Notes under the pieces: generated by a model
What the model was told of the DNA's origin: nothing
Databases searched by the model: none
The model's input: only the letters and a program-made list of their open reading frames with translations
In this document: one piece after another, positions 45,156-57,207 of the stretch
Numbering within the stretch: the first letter of the stretch is position 1
How the letters are laid out: every line of letters begins with the position of its first letter
Program-made: the position numbers and the translations under genes
Origin: Gnetum montanum
Taxonomy: Eukaryota > Streptophyta > Gnetopsida > Gnetales > Gnetaceae
Direction: 5' to 3'
Assembly: GCA_015680685.1 (NCBI GenBank)
Contig: MNCI01020989.1
Coordinates: 50,499-108,874, forward strand
Length of the DNA stretch: 58,376 nt

Positions 45156-48100
45156 ATGAAGAAAATACCTTTCTTTAGAACCAATAGTCCAACCAAGCCC
45201 TTACAACCACAAGTAGTTGAACCTTTGAACACCTCCCCATCAAATAAAGCTTCAGAGCTCCCTTTGAATCAAACACCGAGCTCAATGCATACGGTTATGT
45301 TAAAAAATGTCATTACTGATTGGATCAAGGTTGGCCACCTTCCCAAGAAATTCTTTGATCCTAGAAGCCCTCTAATCTATCTCCAAATCGCTAGGAATGA
45401 GCCATGGAAATCTCTTCTAGATTTAGGTTCTGGAGTCAACTTAATATCGCAAGAAATGTACAAAGCATGGAACCTTCCTCCATTAAAGAAGAGCAATATT
45501 CGCCTAGAGCTGGCTAACCAGTCCATCACTGTTTCCTTGGGACTAGTGGAGTACATCATTACCACTATGTGTGTGTGGTCATACCTAGCTAATTTCCTAG
45601 TGATATAAGTGAATAACGGTAAAGGGAACTTTCCAATAATAATGGGAAGGGCATGGCTAAGTACTATAGATGCACACCTAGGAATTTGTGATCTTTCCTT
45701 GGAAATATCTAAGGAGAACACTTTTGGAAAGATCGAGAAGAAGAAGGTTCCATGCATCGCATACAATGATACAAGGTGCAATTGGGTGCAGAGATCATGG
45801 GTTGTGCAAAGTTTAGCATTGCCTGCATGCAACCGGTGTGCACAAAACATTAACATAAAAAAGTGTGTGGATGATAGCTAATCAAGAGATAAACTCACTA
45901 ATGTGCATGGAACTAAATGAGAGAATAACTTGCACTTACATTGAAAGCACAGATGCACTAGAGCAAATCTGCTACCAACTTCCAAGCCTTAACCTTGAAA
46001 ACATCAACTGGGGGAAGTTGGAAACTTTGAAAAATTCAAACACGAGCCCCTAGAATTGAAAGCATTGCCCATCGATCTAGAATATATGATCCTTGAAAAT
46101 GGAAAATTGGTAATCATCAATGCAAGAATTGCTTCCAAACAAAAAGGAATACTACTGAGAGTAATAAAAAAGTGGTCAAAAGCCTTTGCTGTCATATCCT
46201 GAATTAACTAGAATAGATCCTAAGATATGCCAGCATAGGATTTACACTGACCCCTCCATGAAACCTCAAAAAAAACCATAGAGGGGATTGAACCCACAAT
46301 TGAAGCAAGTAGTAAAAGAAGAAATAGAACAACTTCTTAAGGCTGGGTTCATATATCCCATTGCTGATAGTGAATGGGTTATCCCTTGGGTAATTGTGCC
46401 GAAAAAGGGAGACAAATGGAGGGTGTACATAGATTTTAGGCTACTGAACATGGAAATATTTAAGGATCTCTTTCCATTTCTATTCATTAACGAGGTCTTA
46501 GACATCATAGCAGGGCATCACTATTACATTTTTCTGGATGGCTATGGTGGATACAACCAAATACAGATAGCCCCAAAAGACCAAGCCAAGACAACGTTCA
46601 CCAGTTCTTGGGGAACATTTGCGTATAAAAAATGCCATTTGGCTTGTGTAATGCTCCTAACACATTTCAATGCTTAGTTCTAAGAATATTCCAACAGTAG
46701 ATAGGAAATGAAGTGAAAGTCTTTATGGATGACTTCTCCACCTATGGAACAAGTTTTGATCAAGTGTTGGACTGATTAGACCAAGTGCTGAAAAGATGCA
46801 TAGAAACCAATCTAAGGCTCAACTGGTAGAATAGCCATTTAATGGTCCAAGAAGGCATAGTACTTGGGCATAAGGTTTCACATGCAAGAATAGAGGTAGA
46901 CCCAGATAAAATTAAGGTTATCCAAGGAATCACCCATCAACCAGAAACTGTCAAAGACATTTAGTCATTCTTTGGACAAACTACTACTATAGGAGATCCA
47001 TTGAGAACTTTTCCAACATTTTCAAATCATTGGTAGAGCTAACAAAGATGTACCTTTGGAGTGGACTAGGGAAAGTGAATGAGCATTCCAAACCCTAAAA
47101 CGAAAGCTAGTAGAAACTCCCATTCTACAAGCTCCTAACTGGTCTAGACTATTCCACATCATGACTGATGCATCCAATTATGCCTTAGGAGCTATACTTA
47201 CATAGTTAGATTACCAAAAATTTCCTTACTACATCCACTGTGCAAGTAGAAGTATCTCTGGTGCACAACTTAACTACACAACTACATAGAAAGAATTAAT
47301 AGTTGTAGTGTTTGCACTGGATAAGTTTAGGCACTATGTGTTAGGTTACAAAGTGTTCATCTACACGGATCATAGTGCAATCTAGTTCCTCATGAACAAT
47401 CCAATGGTTATCTCTCGTATTATATGATTGTTGGTAATTCTACAGGAGTTCGATCTAATGATGATCAATCAGAAAGGCATCAAGAACGTAGTTGCAGATC
47501 ATTTATCTTGGTTGCACTAGGACAACAAAGAGGATGAATATGTAATGTATGATCATTTTCTTGATAAAGCCCTCTTTTCTAGTGTAGTGAATAACCAACT
47601 ACCCATAGAGAAAAATTGGTATAGTAGAATTCTCATCTATCTCCTTACTCAACAAACACCATAGGAGCTAGACCTTAGGAAGAAACAACAGTTCCTTCAC
47701 AAAGCCAAGTACTTCATGGAGATCAATGGACAACTTTACAAAGTGTGTCCTGATGGCTTGGTTCGATGGTGCATGCTTGAGGTAGACCAACTGAGAGTTC
47801 TCCAAGCTGCTCATGAGGATCCTTGTGGGGGTCACTATGAGGAGAGATGAATGAATATTAAGATCTTGCTTGCAGAATATTACTGGCCAACATTATTTCA
47901 GGATGCCCATCAATTTGTCTGATCTTGTGAGCACTATCAACGTGATGGGGAAATGACTGCTAAAATGGAGGGTTTGCAACAATGGATTCAACCATTAGAA
48001 CCCTTCGACATTTGGGGAATAGACATTATGGGGTCCATTACACCAATGTCTAATGGAAAAGCTTTCATTGTAGTTGCCATAGACTATTTAACAAAATGGG

Positions 48101-48900
48101 TTGAAGCAATTGCTGTTAAAGGCTACACATCATCTACAGCTACATGATTTGTGAAACAACAAATTGTAAATAGGTTTGTTATGCCACATGCACTTATTTT
48201 GGATAATGGAACACACTTCACAAGTGCAAATTTTCAAAAGTTAATGTAACGCTTAAGGGTTAAACATAAATTGACTACACCTTATCACCCCCAAGCTAAC
48301 AGACAAGCTAAGGTCACCAATAGGGAGATCACTAAAATATTGACTAGGACAATTAGCAAATATAGGAGAGATTGAAGCACTAAACTAAATGATGCTCTTT
48401 GGGCATACCACTCCACCTAGAATCTCCCTATAGGCTACTCTTCCTATGAGTTAGTGTACGGAAAGTGTCCAACCCTTTTGATTCAAACCGAACTCCATAC
48501 ACTATCAATGACTTGTGACCTCCACCTTGATCTTAATCTAGCATAGAAACAAAGGTTGGAAACTTTAAATGTGCTAGAAGAAAACTGATTAGTTGCCCTG
48601 TCATCAAATGAGTTGCACAAGGCATATAATAAGCAACGTCATGACTTGAAGATTCGAAAGGTTAAGTATCAACCAAGAGATAAGGTTCTCTATTGGAACC
48701 CCACACATGTGCCACAACGCAAAAAATTTCAAACACTATGGAAAGGACCTTACATTATTCATGCAACCTTTCCTTCAGGGGCCATGACCATATACAAACC
48801 TGAGAGCCCTGATAAGAGATTGTTAGTCAATGTGCAACAGATCAAACCCTTCCATGAATCTAGAATGGTCAGTGCACATAATACCTCTGAGAAGGGATGA
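45156..48900 (+). pseudogene. pol (protease, RT, RNase H, integrase) of element D
   Basis: Protease at about 45400-45690: SLLDLGSGVNLI, close to the Athila DLGASVN pattern, and PIIMGRAWLS. RT at 46290-46960: KAGFIYPIADSEWVIPWVIV, FLDGYGGYNQIQIAPKD, and intact FMDDFSTYG (about 46723-46749). RNase H at about 47160-47500: MTDASNYALGAIL. Integrase at about 47800-48900: HEDPCGGHY, YYWPTLFQDA, WGIDIMGSITPMSNG, DNGTHFTSANF, PYHPQAN, then LWKGPYIIHATFPSG (GPY/F motif) and a stop at 48898. No chromodomain follows. Frameshifts near 46640 and 46975 and several stops inactivate it. Confidence 0.9.
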
Positions 48901-50808
48901 CCCTGATCACTATTTTGGATCTCCTCCTTCCAACTCAGTCATGGGAGAGATAGCTACCTCTGCTAACCATTTGAGGCCCTCAGTTCTTTTTTTTTTAAGT
49001 TTTTGTTTTACACCTTTTTTTTTTACAATTTTTTTTAATTTTTCTTGTTTTTATTTTGCAACATCATTTATGCTTTCTCATTTCTTTGTGTGACTATTTG
49101 TTTTTTATTTTTTTCTATTATTTTTTTTGTTTTGTTTTTTGTTTTTTGTTTGCATTTGTTTGTTATTTTTGTTTTGTTAGATTCATCACCTAATAAGTGC
49201 TCCTGATGGTGGTATGAACTATATTCTATTGATTGCTAACGTTTGGTTTTTACCTTTGAGTTATAATGTTGATAGTAAGGTATGGTTCTTTTGATATAAT
49301 AGGCAATGAGTCCATGTCATTCATGCATCTATGAATTTCTATGGTCTCTCTTGGCTTGGAACTGTACAGTCCCCTTCTTTAATAATAAAAATATTAATGA
49401 ATTGGTGGCTAGGAATTTCTCATGCTAAGGAAGGACTCAAGGACTGAAAGGGTGTGACTTCAAAGGGATTTGATGTATTTGTGTTGGCTATTCTCTTGGT
49501 TGCTTGGATGTTTTCTTTCTGATTTTTCCTTACCATTCTGACATTGCTCCATTATTGGGAAGCTGAGCCAATAAAAATAAGTCTTTGCATGGTGTGGTTC
49601 TCATGCAAAAGCAAAAAAAAAAAAAATAGTGAGAATTCAAAGCACACCCCTTAGACAAAATAATCATCTGGGCTACAAGCACTGGTTATGGAACTAAACA
49701 AACATGTTTCCTCTAACTAAGGCCCTTTCTTGCTTCCTACTTCTCCCTTTCTCGTTTTCCTCAAAATGGTGTTGACTCTTTGGCAGAAGCATTCTTGTTA
49801 CTTCAAGTGGATGGATTGGCCAAGTGTATTAATGCGAAGTCACTGGATGTGGATTATTTGAGGCTAGATTTGGAATGATATCCACTCAGTCACATTAACC
49901 ATAAATACACAAGGGGATGTACACCACCTTGTTCTTGGGACTCCATTCCATTCTCTTCCCCTCATCATTCTTTCTCCATTTTCCACTTCATTGCCAGTTG
50001 TATCAATAGTCTATATTTTGGTTGATGCATTATTTTCTCTTTGGTGGATTCTTGTGGTTAAGTCTTTAGCTCTTGCTTCAAAATGACATTTCCAAAGCCT
50101 ATGGACTCTTTGAACATGGGTTTGTCAGGGCATAAAGGGCATGAGCCTACTTTGGGAAGGACCCACTGGCATTGCCGTTGTTTCTTTTTCTCCATCTTTC
50201 TTATTCCTTATCTTTTTCTATTCTATCACTACCAGGGGATCGCTCTTAGTCATGGGGGCCTTAGTCCAATTTTTCCTAACCCCTACACCTTGGGTAGTCA
50301 CCAGTGTTATATCTCTAGAATTCATATTGGCCATATCAAAACTCAGCCAATGGATCGTACACTGAGGCAAGGTATTAACTGCATTGTGATTTACTTATCC
50401 TTGCTCATATGTGACTATGTTGTGTGTGTAGATGGAAATCATACAGTAATGGACTGGACCTAGAGAAAACACTTAGGTTGGACTGGTGCTGGAACGGTTG
50501 TGCAAGGAACAAGATTGATGGCGCAACTATGGATGGACAATGGAAGGCACAATCTTGACATCAGCAATGACACGTCTTCTCCTTTTTTCTCTCTCTCTTC
50601 TCTCTCAGCTACCAAATAAGGCTAGATGTCAATTATGTATAGTGTTCACTCTTGTGGTCATGAACACTAATGTTGCCATGTATTGTAATGTTGATCCATT
50701 CACATGTCATCCCATTCACCATTAGTTGTCATTCAAGTCAATAATCCCATACCTTCCCAATATTTTGTAAGGAACTTGAGGATGAGTTTTCATTCAATCA
50801 TGGGGGTA
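48901..50808 (+). other. Non-coding 3' region of element D
   Basis: It starts GATCTCCTCCTTCCAACTCA, has a T-rich tract (48990-49150), and ends with TCAATCATGGGGGTA before the third LTR. It parallels 34205-35940 of element C. The 126-codon plus-strand open stretch at 50083-50463 shows no protein family and is probably chance. Confidence 0.75.
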
Positions 50809-51569
50809 TGATGAACCACGATATCACATCCTGCCTCATCTTCTATAAATAAGAGGTGGTGCCCTTGGTTCCAAGACAATTAGAGTTAGACCCTTAGCCA
50901 GACTATTGCAGTTTTGTCATTCCAGAGTTAGAATTATTTGTGTGTGCTCACAGTAGGAGTCATAGAGTGAATGGATCTTTATTTGAGCAATTTGTACCTG
51001 AGTACAATTTTCTGTATGACAATAAAGATGAACTTTATGATAGACCTTGTAGCATACAGATTAAGATAATTAGTAATTAATGATTTTTTAACAGTTTCCT
51101 AGCTAATTAATATCTCTATCAACCTTTAACCCCCTTAGTTAAATACACTCAGTACGACTGCTTCAAGCATGTGTGTAGCTCTTGGTAACCCAGTAACGAT
51201 TAGCGTTTGGTAATCCCAACAACGTTGCACTGGTTCAGGATGTGTACAGAAAGTGGGAACGGATACTGGTGTTAGGAACATTTAGAACATAGTTAATGAA
51301 TAGTTAATGTAAGTCAGCCACTTAGTTCTCTCTCCCTCTCCTTTATTGGTAGAAGACATAAAAAATAAAAAAGCTATAAAAATCATATATGTCAAGCTTA
51401 CTTAACCATACAATTGTGACAATACAAGTAAGTTTGTGAAGACAACGATTGATTAACCCATGGTGTTCCATTAAGACGCATAGGCACTTGGTCCTTTGAG
51501 TTCGACCGGATCATGCGTGAAACACTCATATTTGTATGGTTGAGTGTAGGGGTACCTCGTCACTCATTA
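50809..51569 (+). repeat. Third LTR of element D
   Basis: Starts TGATGAACCACG, ends CACTCATTA (761 bp). The GATATC array is reduced to one motif (50819). Otherwise colinear with 41822-42643. Confidence 0.9.
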
Positions 51570-51860
51570 GAGTTATCAGTATTTAAATTTTTCTTATTTT
51601 TAACAATATGATATAGAACTATCTTCTATCATTCAGATGCATACAATTTTCTATTTTTTTTATATTAAATTTTTATGCCTTGCATCAATGATTTATTGAT
51701 TAGAATTTTAGGTTACGAGTTATAAGTATTTAAAGCTATTGTATTTTTACAAGATGCTATAGAACTATCCTCCACCATTCATATGCATAAAAATTTATAT
51801 TTTTGGTATATTAATTTTTTATGCATTTGGCATCTTTAATAGATTAATTGATTTAGATGA
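51570..51860 (+). repeat. About 147-bp tandem repeat, target of element D
   Basis: GAGTTATCAGTATTTAAA at 51570 recurs as GAGTTATAAGTATTTAAA at 51717, followed in both by GATATAGAACTATC / GCTATAGAACTATC, ATTCA.ATGCATA and a TTTATGC..TTGCATC tract. A third, more diverged unit is at about 40900-41041 on the far side of element D. Confidence 0.75.
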
Positions 51861-52728
51861 TTGGGAGCTATCATCAAGGGAGAGATGTGGCTAGTTGACT
51901 AGGCATTCTTAGTACCAATTTGATTCTCTCTTTGAGTAGTTGTAGACCTGGTGCCCTTGTCAAGACATAATTTGAGAAGTGAAAGGATGATGGCTAGGAC
52001 CTATTAGTCCTCTAAATCTTTGGTTTAGAAGCTTAAGGATGGATACATGGATTAATTAATTCCTAGCACTAAGATATAATTGATCATGATGACAAGATCT
52101 ATAGGTAGAATGAAAATTAAGGTGAAAACTATAAACATAAGGACATTAAGTATACATTTGAATAGATAATAATATGCACACACATGAAAAGTGTAAGCCT
52201 TCCATTTACATATAATATGTTAATTGTTAGATGATTAGATAGACATGAGAGCAATTGACTTTGCCTATTGTTAAATAATAATGATTACACATGTTTGAAT
52301 TAATTGTATGACTAACATAAGTATGTTATATGTTGAACCTACTGAATAGTATTTTACCCAAGTCTATGTACCTTTTTCTATAGCTTATGTTTGGTAAGTG
52401 CATGAGGTTTTTCGTACTTAAACCTAATCTTAATATTTATATATATATTTATAGGTCATACAAATGTGGTTGGTCAATTGCCTATACCTGAGGATATTCA
52501 TCTTAGGAATTAGTTATTAAAAGGCTAGACTTAGATTATATATGTATTTCTTTATTAATTTTTATCCTATGATACCGCATGGTAGCATGCCTTTTTTCAA
52601 TTGTATTTATAGTGTACATACTTGCATTTAGTTTATGGGATGTTGATTGATTTGATTATAATGTTAATGGGCACTTTATTATTGTCCACTTAATTAATGT
52701 TTATCTTATGAATTTGTTATTCGTGGGA
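51861..52728. other. AT-rich DNA, nothing recognised
   Basis: No supported feature on either strand. Confidence 0.5.
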
Positions 52729-53000
52729 ACCAAGATTTTACTAAATTCCTTTTTTCATAGGGCTACTATCATTTGTTTTTCTTTATTTTTATCATTTTCC
52801 TTCCCTATATGCTTTTTTTTCTCTACGAGGTCATTATATTATGTGAATTTACTGTTTATGTGAACTAGGACTTTGCTTAACTTCTTTTTCCATAAGGCTA
52901 CTATTACTTGTTATTTTCCACTTTTATCACATTTTCGCTTATTAACTAGGACATATTATTTGTATTTTATCTTTAAAAGGTCAATGTATTATTTTGATAA
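52729..53000 (+). repeat. Imperfect tandem duplication of about 130 bp
   Basis: GAACCAAGATTTTACTAAATTC..CATAGGGCTACTATCATTTG (from 52729) recurs as GAACTAGGACTTTGCTTAACTTC..CATAAGGCTACTATTACTTG (from 52861). No coding meaning seen. Confidence 0.6.
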
Positions 53001-53098
53001 TAATTTTTCTTTCCCCTTTGTGACATGTAAATTGTTTACGATGCTTTTAAAAACTAAAATCTGTTAGTTATACGCCCTTGCATTGATTGGAATGTTTC

Positions 53099-53162
53099 CT
53101 AGTGGGATTGAACTTGTAACTTAAGGTTACCAAAGTAAGACTCATACAACTAAGCTAACACC
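53099..53162 (-). repeat. tRNA-like SINE head
   Basis: On the minus strand GTTAGCTTAGTTGTA (A-box-like, 53145-53159) is followed about 44 bp later by AAGTTCAATCC (B-box-like, 53105-53115), then CACTAGG. Spacing and box sequences fit an RNA polymerase III promoter of a tRNA-derived SINE. It shares its A box with 56332-56400. A decayed tRNA gene is the alternative. Confidence 0.5.
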
Positions 53163-54689
53163 TCATTGTCATTCATATTATCATTAAGTATCCATGTTGT
53201 GGATATGCATTTAGAAGATTAAGGATGTACTAAATACCAAGGCTGAAGATTATAGATGGTCATGCATACATTAAGAAATGATGTGTTATAGGATAAAGCC
53301 TTGTAAATTTTTAATGGAAAATTAAGTAGAAATATGAAATTCATAAGCTATAAGGCCAAAAATTCCTAGTTTATAAAAATTAAAAATTAAAATTATTTTA
53401 AAGGTTAATATATAAAAATATGGACCAAAATACATTAGAAAAATAATTCATTTTCAATTTTGGGTCTAAAAATAAAGGCTTGAATTGTTTTACTATGGCC
53501 CCATGTTATGTTTATGAATATAAGGGCCTGAATCACTTAGGTAACATGAATTTTTCATTATCATAATTGAAGTGTTATTTCTTCTTGCATCATTTTAGTA
53601 TCATTGAAGCATCAAATTTTACATTCACTACCTTTTCATCACTAATCAACATCACATTAAATATTATTTATTTTTCTTCATATTTTAGGAAGAATAGTGT
53701 CCTCTATTTTAAACATATATTATGGATTTCTAAACATTTTAAAGATATTATAGTTTGGTTTAAAAGATAAGATACTTGGCTATATCTAATTGAAATTTTA
53801 CATAAAGATCATATACCATTTGAAAGATGTAATCTTTGCAAAATGGGTGATTTTCTGCTACCTGAAACTATTCCAAAATGAGTAATAGACAACAAATCAA
53901 ACATATCTTCGTTATTCCTTAACATTTTTATATCATTTTTGATTCTTTATAAAGATAACATTTATAAGAACATTTTGTTAAATTTTTAGTATAGCCTCAT
54001 TATTTTGGGAGATACAACTTTGTAAAATTATACCATTAGAATCATTGGTTTGATAACCTAAAAGCATTTTACTACAACTTTATTTCTTAGACATATTTTA
54101 CATTGCTTATTTTTTTGAAATTTTAGATGATTTTATGAGGTTTTGACAAATATCAGTTTCATAACTAATGTTATGGTTACAATTGTAAAAATTATAATAT
54201 TTAAGAATGCTAATTTATATTATTTCTATTAATGTTTATGAAATTATTTCATGCAATATTTAATATGTTGCATATTGTATACCCTTCTTTCAATTATGGA
54301 GCATCTCCCTAGTTAGTCTAAAAGTAATAAGGATCAAGTCATATATTAACTTATCTCCACAAGGATAGTTTATACAAGTTATTCTTATTGTATACTATAA
54401 GAATTATGCAAAATTCTCCATTTGTTCATGCTACAAAATGCATTTTTTATATAAATGAATGATTCATATATTAAATGCTTTGTTATTCTTACTCTATAAT
54501 ATCCATATATAGGTGTAGTCTTCAATTTCAGTTGGTTTTCTCATCTTATTGGTAGATTGCTTCTTGCTTTGGATTTCAATTTTTGTTACAAAATTCTTTA
54601 TTCAAACTCACTTCAATTGAAGGACTTCATTACTCTTTTGCAATTTATCTTATCTTTGACTTTCTTAGTTAATGCACCATCTAATATTA
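53163..54689. other. AT-rich DNA, nothing recognised
   Basis: Only short chance frames. No repeat boundary or RNA feature that I can support. Confidence 0.5.
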
Positions 54690-54815
54690 ATCTTTTTCTC
54701 AAGTTGTGAGACATGGATTTGAGCTTAGGAATAGCCACTAGAAAGAGGTTAGGCTTTACCTTGTTCACTATCTCCTAGGACCCTACCTTGATAGGATGAG
54801 CATGGAGCCTAAAAT
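54690..54815 (+). repeat. Au-SINE-like relic
   Basis: GGATTTGAGCTTAGGAATAGCC, then GAGGTTAGGCTTTACC, CTCCTAGGACCCTACC and GATGAGCATGGAGCC, follow the order of the plant Au SINE (B box, GGGTAAGGCTGCGTAC, CCGGACCC, GGGAGC). Diverged; the 5' A-box part is not clear. Recognised from memory of the family, by eye. Confidence 0.5.
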
Positions 54816-55985
54816 TAAAATGTTCATGCAATAACAAATATGCTTGAAAACAAGTGGGAGATGGATTAATCATCCAAGAGTTAGACTTGTTAAGGGTGAG
54901 CACCATGTCTTTCTTATTTGTTCTTTTAACTCCTCATATTTGCCAAAAATATAATATTGCAGCAAAAAGTCTGTATGACTTATTTTTGTTGAACACAATG
55001 GCCCTAGCCACTTTTTTGAATCTATTTTATTTTCTATGAGATGAATATACTTTCTCTATAATATATTAATTTTTTGTTTACCTATAGCTGCAGTTTCATT
55101 TTCATGTCAACAAATGATCAATACTAATGTATTGCTTTTCAAAGTTTCTAAACTTTTAGAGTTTTTATCCAAAAATATATGTAGTTAGATAACCTTGCTA
55201 GAGTAGCTCCACCAGTACACTCTGTAGCATGCAGGAAGTTGTGTTTAATTTTGCATTAAGTATCATTGAGTGATCTACCAACTCCATTAGGATCAATATA
55301 ATTGTATTTTTTAGATATTTTTATGATGTCGTAGTGAGATATAGATGAAATAAAGGATACTTACAACTAACAACCAAGATCTCTACAAAAATTTTCTGTA
55401 GGTTTTGAATAGAATACAGTAATTTAACCTTAGTCGTTAATGAATTTTTTTTTTTTTTGAAACATTTTGTAAACCTACTGAATGTTAGCCTATGACATTC
55501 ATTTCTCAGGATACAGCTATTATGTCAAATAAACATAAAAAGACAAGTCAAAAAGCAAAGAAATGAAAGATATTCCTTCGTACCTGTGCAAATCGTTTTC
55601 GTTGGCACAACATGCACAATGAAGTCTTTGTTGGAAAGCCAATCTCCTCACGTGCAATAGCAAGCCAAAATCCATGTGAGCGAATGATACACTGGAAGGG
55701 CATTCGCCACTGCATTAACCAGCAGCCAGGAGATCTACGCCTAAAAATAAATTTTAGAAAAACAAATTTTAAAAAAACAAAACAAAACAAGAAAAAATAA
55801 ACCAGAAAACAATTCCTGCCACTAGAAATCTTGTGGCTGCAACCCACAACCAACCTTTAAAGCAGCCGTCATTTGTAACAGCTAATACAAACACCTCGAA
55901 AAAGTCAAAAACTACCAGCTCATGCAACCCACAACTCGCCTTGATTTCCGCACAATCATCTAAAATAGTTGTGTAACACTGGCAC
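54816..55985. other. Unassigned; last 400 bp possibly XTH upstream DNA
   Basis: A poly-T run lies at about 55446-55460. From about 55560 the base composition becomes richer in GC and this segment leads without interruption into the XTH fragment, so it may be old XTH promoter. The equivalent region of the other copy is hidden by the gap, so this cannot be compared. Confidence 0.4.
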
Positions 55986-56245
55986 CCACTGCAATTCTAC
56001 TTTCTACAACACTAGTATTGTTTGCTGCTGCTCCTCCAAGCCATGGGCGTTCCCGGGTTTTGGCAATGGCGGTGTTGGCACCGGCTGCAATTGAGAACTT
56101 TTACTGGCGACCGCCACGTCTGGATCGCGGAAGACGGTCAAACTCTGCAACTGGCCATGATGAACAACGTCACAAGCGGTTCCCGCTTCCAGTGCTACAC
56201 AGTTTCTGGCCAGGGGCAGTGGCACCGGGGGAGGAGAAGATAGTA
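55986..56245 (+). pseudogene. XTH 5' fragment (second copy)
   Basis: It aligns with the 5' leader and first part of the XTH at 23159-23410: GCAATTCTACT leader, ATG at 56043, ENFY-like region, then HVWIAEDGQTLQLAMMNNVTSGSRFQC. About 22 bp equivalent to the start of the mature protein are deleted, and the signal peptide is disrupted. Similarity ends near 56205, before the catalytic motif, so no enzyme is possible. It lies about 32 kb from the first copy with elements C and D between them, suggesting an old local duplication. Confidence 0.8.
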
Positions 56246-56291
56246 TATCTATAAGGACTTTTTCTTGGTGAAGGGGGAGGAGAAGATAGTA
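56227..56291 (+). repeat. 19-bp direct repeat at end of XTH fragment
   Basis: GGGGGAGGAGAAGATAGTA occurs exactly at 56227-56245 and 56273-56291. It marks the point where XTH similarity is lost and may reflect the truncating event. Confidence 0.85.
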
Positions 56292-56331
56292 CATCCTAAA
56301 AATAAAATATACTAAAAAATGATAATAAGAT

Positions 56332-56400
56332 GTTAGCTTAGTAGTAAGACTATTGGTATAGAAAATTGAGGTTCTAGGTTCAATTCTAGTGGGCAATGTT
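56332..56400 (+). repeat. tRNA-like SINE head
   Basis: GTTAGCTTAGTAGTAAGAC (A-box-like, 56332-56350) and GGTTCTAGGTTCAATTC (B-box region, GTTCAATTC at 56378-56386), followed by TAGTGGGCAA. A/B spacing is about 45 bp. Same family as the minus-strand copy at 53099. It does not fold as a convincing intact tRNA. Confidence 0.55.
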
Positions 56401-57202
56401 AAGTTACTAAAAAAATCTATAAAAAAATTATAAAACTATTGTGGTTGGATAGATCTAAGAGAATATTAGCAAATGTAAGTAAAACATTAGTTTCTATTTT
56501 AGGTAACTTTTAAACATATTTTTCTTAAGTTTTGAAATGCAATAAAATTCTATTAGAAGTAGCTTCTAACTAGTTTAGCTATATATTATTATAATATATA
56601 GCTATATTTTGACTAAGAGGAAATTTTTTGTTTATGAGAAATTAGTTCTTTTGATTGATTCTTTCTAAGTCACAAACAAGATGGATATGAGGAAAAAGTT
56701 TACATTATCAAGATATATTCATTAGTATAAAGTGTAAATTAGATAACATAGAATATGCCCATCGTTTGTTCAAATTTTTTGCTTAGAAAACTATCCTTGA
56801 CTCCTCCTCTTGTATTAGAAACTCATTTTCTCTTCTATTTAATGTTATTGACTAACTCTTTGCAGCATATTAATTCAATGCAAAGCCTCATGAGTATATT
56901 GGACATATATATATGTGTATGTGAACTACAAGGTCTGATTTCTAACTAGTTCATCTCTCAAGTAGTGAATCATGTAAATAAATAAGTGATATTCATTCTG
57001 TAAATGTAATCCATTTTCTATGAGGGTAAATCCTTCTAATATCTAGTAAAGAACAAAACGAGTGTAAGAGAATAGATCTTAAAGAAAGTATCTCTATAAA
57101 AGGAATGAAAATAAAAGAAACAAGATCACTATTGTATTCTTCCAGGTGTGTACATCAAGATTATCATTTTTTCATTATCCATGATTTGTTTGAGAGTTTT
57201 GG
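56401..57202. other. AT-rich DNA, nothing recognised
   Basis: No supported feature up to the target site of element E. Confidence 0.5.
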
Positions 57203-57207
57203 GTGGG

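Larger units (their letters stand above)
41037..51574 (+). mobile_element. Element D: Athila-like gypsy element with three LTRs
   Basis: The target duplication GAGTT is at 41037-41041 and 51570-51574, outside the first and third LTRs. Order: partial LTR (41042-about 41628), 3'-untranslated fragment (to 41821), full LTR (41822-42643), primer site, gag, pol, non-coding block, third LTR (50809-51569). The outer duplications show this is one insertion. The extra LTR must come from tandem recombination between copies sharing an LTR, followed by deletion of the first internal region. Pol is better preserved than in C (catalytic FMDD present) but still broken. The third frame of C is absent. Confidence 0.9.

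Noticed and set aside
50083-50463. 126-codon frame in the 3' region of element D
   Set aside because: No family resemblance, absent as a frame in element C, and in a non-coding block.
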